Shown piece by piece: positions 59,186 through 64,000 of a DNA stretch of 64,000 bases. The position numbers and the translations under genes were made by a program. The first letter of the stretch is position 1; each line of letters starts with the position of its first letter. This DNA comes from Corylus avellana. Taxonomy: Eukaryota; Streptophyta; Magnoliopsida; Fagales; Betulaceae. A model generated the notes under the pieces. That model worked only from the letters and a program-made list of their open reading frames with translations. It made no database searches and had not been told where the DNA came from. Location of the stretch: assembly GCF_901000735.1 (NCBI RefSeq), contig NC_081548.1, positions 25,531,591 to 25,595,590 on the forward strand. Reading direction: 5' to 3'.

Positions 59186-62100
59186 GTCTTTCTTCTCTCT
59201 GTAACTACGTCAGGCCAGAGAAAATTTCTCTATTTTTTTTTTTCTTTTCTTTTCTTTTTTGTGACATACTCTCCCTATGTAAAAAGAGGATGGGATTGAG
59301 TGTGTAGTTTTTGTAGCTTGATTCACCACCCCTCTGAATCATTCATCTTGATATGGGGATTTTTCCTGTGAAAATTTTCATGCTTCTCATCTCGATCTAT
59401 ACCTTTCTTCTCTTAATTTCATTTGTTTGTTTGTTTTTTTTTAGCATTTTAATAATTAATCAAGAAATACCAGGCCTTAAATTTGGAACAATAAGAGGTA
59501 TTCGGAGAGCACAAACAAGATTACAATGGCGATAGGCTATATCCTAGTGGAAATGTTGTTAGAAAATTTGTTTGAAGCGGCCATCGTGCTAAGTTGGCGT
59601 TCCTATTAAGGAGATAAATATGAAACAAAATATTCAATGCTTGATCAGGTTTTTTTGTTGTTGAGAAATGAGAATGCAAGCGAGCGTGTATGGAAACGCA
59701 GACTTCGGAATAGTTCTAAATGGGCTGGCGGCGGCCAAAAAGCGCTCAAACGTGCTTCCATACACATTCCTTTTCACGCGTATCGCCTAAATTTGCTTTA
59801 CCCGAGTTTGGGAAGTTGCTTCCCATGTCTGATTTTGCACGTTGCCTTTCCCTGATTGGCCGGTCCTGTTTCCATTTGATGCAATGAAAGTCAACAGCAG
59901 TAATTCCTTTGTTGACGTCCGTATCCCCCTATCATTGCGTTCTCACCCCACTTCTTATTGTCCTTGCTGGACCGGGCCTTGACAGGAGCCCACCAAATAT
60001 TCTTATGCCATTGTAAGGCCCCTTCAGACCGGGCATAACCACCACCACACCCCAAAAAAACGAGTAGAGAGAAAGACAAATGGGCCTAGTAGTGAAATAA
60101 GCTCAATGCCACCTTTGGGGTTGATACTTGATATATATGCATTTGTTGTATGAAAATGTTGGGCATTTCATTTACAAAGCTTTCAATTATTTTTCTATAT
60201 ACAGGGAGAGAAAGAACAAATACAGACTCCTTTTATTGAGTAGTTTATACTTTGAATTGTTGGTTAATGCTTTCATTTTGATGAGAAACAAAAAAATTGT
60301 CAACTAAAGCAATCATTACAAAAATAGAAGCAATCGGTAATCCTTGATTTCTGAATTTACTTTTTATTTATTTATGATGATAAACGCACGATCCCCTCTT
60401 GAGGGACCTTATGATATAAATTATATACGCGTGACATTATTTATCTTCAACATACATTTTACGATCATTACAAAAAAACAAAAGCTATCAATAAACCTTG
60501 ATTTGTGAGCAACCAATTTTAAAAATTAAAATTAAGTGACTTCCAAACAACAAATTCGTGAATATTAAAATATTGGGTTATATAATTTGTCCAGTCCAAT
60601 CATAAGAAAGAAAGTCATGGTAATTTATTTTGTTTTTATTTTTATTTTTCCAGATTAGTGTAGTATGAATGAGTGAAACCTTCCAAATTGGTAATATGTA
60701 TGGAGATAATTATATATAGAGTAAAGTTGAATGGATCTTTATCTTTAAGCTTTGAACCTTATTTGTTTTAGCCATATACACTGGATGCCCACAGTCCACA
60801 TGCCCCCACCGGTTTCCCACTTCCTCCTACTTAGTACGTGAAAATGTTATAAGGCCTCCTACTTTAACAGCAGTAACTATTCTTGTCCCCTCACTCATGG
60901 CTGTATCAAAAAGTACGTGTGTCACCCTCAACATCAATGTTTCTGTGCTTGTCTCATACGTTGTCATGACGCCCACCTAGCTTGGTCTGCTACCCCATGC
61001 CTATTCTCTATTTCGCTAATTTATTCTTTAATTAATCTTTTCTTCACCATAATCAAACACAACAAATTAATTAACCACTCTATTAATTCAATTCTATTTA
61101 CGTTGCCCTGGTTAATTAAATAATGTTGGTTTGGACACATTAGTATTTAGTGGGGAGAAAATATTTAAAGTATAATATCTTCCCTCGCCCACTAATAATA
61201 TAGGGCTCAAGCATGAAGCACCTGGATTTTGTCTTAATCACATATAACAATATAAATCATAAAGGTGATTAAAAACTAGTATAGGATAATCTGTAATGGA
61301 ATAAAAAGGTACGATCGATATAGAAAATGCAAAAGACGTTCCATTATTCCCAAAGGGAAAAAAGGTAGCTACCTAATGTTATTTTATTTTTGTACTGGGA
61401 ATTAATATTAATTTAGTATATATAGCTAAACCATTAAAGAACTGAGATTTTAAAAAATGACTAAATGCTTTAGGGCAAGTGAGAAAAAAGAAGAAGATTT
61501 GTTTGCGTTGTTTACTGGAGGAAGTATTAATTAGTAGCTTAAAACTGCAAACCCCCGTGGACCAATATAGCATTGATCCCACAATTAATTAATATGGTAA
61601 CTTATTTGTTCATAAAATGTACTCTCAACTAGATAGCTAGCAAGTTAATTGGATATCCAGAATTATGGTTTAACTGTGTGCTTGTGAATGGTTGTTTAGA
61701 GCAATACAAATGTGAATACGACCGATGAGGCATCAAAGTGTGGATTGTCGTGCCTTCATATCAGGCACAAGAAAACTCGTCTCAGGGCTTGACACGATTG
61801 CGACCGATCATTATTAAAAACCAAAGGGGCAAGCTTCGCTTTATATAAAGAAAAGAGGATGTGGGTGATCCTAATATTTTGTTTTCTTCCTGAAACGAGT
61901 CGACAACAAAGTTGTACATGGCTTTTCCTACAGAGACCACATAGGTCGGTCCAATTGGAGGACCACCGATTCAAGAGGTGCTGCACAGCACACTAAAATA
62001 AATGAAAACGGGAAGCTTTTCAAGAGATAGGCAATGGGAAGCATGAATGATTGAATCATAAGGTAGAAACAAGCGTGCAAAAACCTAGTTCTCTCTCATT

Positions 62101-64000
62101 CACTAACGCGGCCGGTGGGCCAAGATCGAGCCTATATATATATATATATATATAGGCCATGGGGTGGATGCATGCTCTCTGATTTTGTAATTTCTCTCCT
62201 TTCCTTTTCCTATTAATTAATTAAGAATATTTTGAGAATGAGAGGAGAGGAGGATAGAGCTTCTCTCCCTCTTCTTTTACTCCTTTGATCATTACTAGCT
62301 TTACTATCCATTTCTTTCATAATTTCTATGACTACTTCCTACATATTTGATGTTTACTTAAACCATCAACTCCTGTGGCCGTGACTAGCTAGCTAGCTCT
62401 TTAAATGTATTTGTATTTGTATTTGAATAATGCTACTCAACAACATTCAATTATCACTCTTATTTCATACTAGCATACAATCCACTGTCATATAGAGAGA
62501 ATAGAGTCCTATTATGCATTGGCTAATTTTTTTAGAGCAATAATGCCCCATAATTGTGTTCATATATGTGCGTTTTTTTTTTTTTTTTTTTTTCAAAATG
62601 ATCATGTACCATAATTAATTAGGGTCTTAATCTTTTTCTTTTTTCACAAATATGTCATTTTTTTAAGATTAATTAACTATATATACATTACCAACTTGGC
62701 TGGTAAAATAGCCAACCCTAAGATAAACATTTAGTGAAAGAATAATGCAAACTCAATGATGAATTTACAGATGAATCATTTATCTTCCTATTAATAGCTA
62801 TTCTTACTCCTAAGAATAAGAACTCTAAAAATGGAGATAAATGGTGGCCCGTCATCACCCCTAATATATATATTTTCAGGTTTTCTTTTAATATAATTAT
62901 TTGTTTTATTTTATTTTATTTTATTACATATATTTATATTTTTGATACAATTTTATAAAAAAACATGTGTTATCATCAAACTAAGAAATAAGAATAAACA
63001 TTTCATTCAATATTTTTTTTTTATTCTCAATAATTAACAACCAGTAATTTTCATAATAAAATAGCCCTTTCTCATGCTACACGTGCCCTTAAGGTTTATG
63101 CTTAATGGAGTCGGCCTCATCTGACTTAATTAACTAAACCTATCAAAATTATTTCAGCTTTTAGACTTGCGCTACCGACCTTTTTCTCATACTGTATCGA
63201 CGTAATTGACTAAACTTTCCTCAATGTTGCGGTAAAAGTTGAGAATCTGAGAAGAAGATGAGATTTTAGTCGGTATTTGAGGCATTTTTAATTAATCAAT
63301 CTAGTGGAGTAGTAATTTTGTGATGGGATAAAGTTTTAATTAAATAGCAGTATCTTTTGGGTTGCAGGATTGTGGGACAGACGGGACTAATTGGGTCTAA
63401 TCATTGCCTCGGGCATGCTTCTTGCTCATATACTCATGCATGCCATCCCATCCACTTTATTCAACCTTTCTTCCTTTTTTGTTTCTGACTTTTTGCTTTA
63501 CGCCTGGGGAAGCCTTACTCAGGTTAAACTTCTCGCCCTGCCGCTGCTGCTTCTTGTGGGCAGGTTGTTATTCTTGTTTCGTTTTTTCACCCTTCTTCTT
63601 TCTTTTTTTACTTTTAATTGGTAAAAGGGTTGGTGGATAGTTAATTTCGTGGTACGAGATCAGAGTCAACGTTGCTAAAACACACGCCCACAAAAAGATA
63701 TGGCCTTCGCCAATTACATATTCTAATTGGTTTTTGTCTCCGACTGGGATCTCCAGAATTGCTACTCCAGATCGAGATTAATAAAATTTGAAATTTGAAA
63801 CCATCTCTATTAATGAGTTCTATGTAAACTAGCTGAAGTAGTTATGCTGAAATATGGACGTGATTAAGGAGATCAGAGATCACCTGCATGCATATATCAA
63901 AACATGAACTAAACTGCCTGCAAATTAAATACTAATGTAATTTTCCTTCATGAATAAAAGTTGGGGTTGATCAGTCTTAAGAATCTCCCCCCATGAGTAC
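59186..64000. other. Gene-free right end of the window
   Basis: No coding region could be supported. Contains the PADRE 3' UTR, T runs (59231-59260, 62574-62593), a (TA)n tract (about 62131-62153) and an imperfect direct repeat (about 60311-60353 and 60466-60510). The frames near 63391-63640 are Leu/Phe-rich and hydrophobic but show no family signature and lie in C/T-rich DNA. Confidence 0.5.

Noticed and set aside
63391..63640. Hydrophobic frames of 77-78 residues at the right end
   Set aside because: Overlapping frames in C/T-rich DNA commonly give Leu/Phe/Ser-rich chance peptides; no promoter, homology or continuation seen.
1..64000. tRNA, rRNA or snoRNA genes
   Set aside because: No B-box-like GGTTCGANTCC with a matching A box or cloverleaf was noticed, and no rRNA core motif. 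A covariance-model scan would be decisive and was not possible.

Overview
This is nuclear DNA of a flowering plant, almost certainly a eudicot and probably a woody rosid. The genes have many GT-AG introns, the intergenic DNA is AT-rich and full of MITE-type foldbacks and (TA)n tracts, and the families present include a light-harvesting protein, an SBP-box factor, PLATZ, DC1, PADRE and a GT92 galactan synthase. Species is not determinable by eye.

Layout: (1) 1-51, minus strand: first 17 codons of a BRR2-type spliceosomal helicase, leaving the window at its left edge, with a 5' UTR intron. (2) 52-847: compact divergent promoter shared with the next gene. (3) 848-4919: LHCB7-type chlorophyll a/b-binding protein, six exons. 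(4) 4920-14948: about 10 kb of gene-free DNA with nested MITEs and a hAT-like remnant. (5) 14949-21336: very large proton-pump-interactor-like protein (about 1470 aa), with a 10-residue coding minisatellite and a C-terminal membrane anchor. (6) 21337-30148: intergenic, with a 958-bp poly(A) retroposon bounded by a perfect 16-bp target duplication, then the SPL14 leader. (7) 30149-34667: SPL14-like transcription factor, ten exons. (8) 36934-37938, minus: DC1-domain protein whose splice donor is tandemly duplicated. (9) 43704-45455: GALS-type galactan synthase. (10) 51450-52809: PLATZ transcription factor. (11) 58523-59185: PADRE/DUF4228 protein. (12) 59186-64000: no gene seen.

The genes do not form a pathway. 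From memory, the series BRR2A, large PPI-like protein, SPL14, DC1, PLATZ, PADRE matches the consecutive Arabidopsis loci AT1G20960-AT1G21010. LHCB7, SPL16, PLATZ and PADRE match the paralogous block AT1G76570-AT1G76600. The window thus looks like an unfractionated version of a block split between two Arabidopsis homeologous segments, with the galactan synthase as the only member foreign to it. Exon borders were derived by hand from reading-frame continuity and GT-AG signals.
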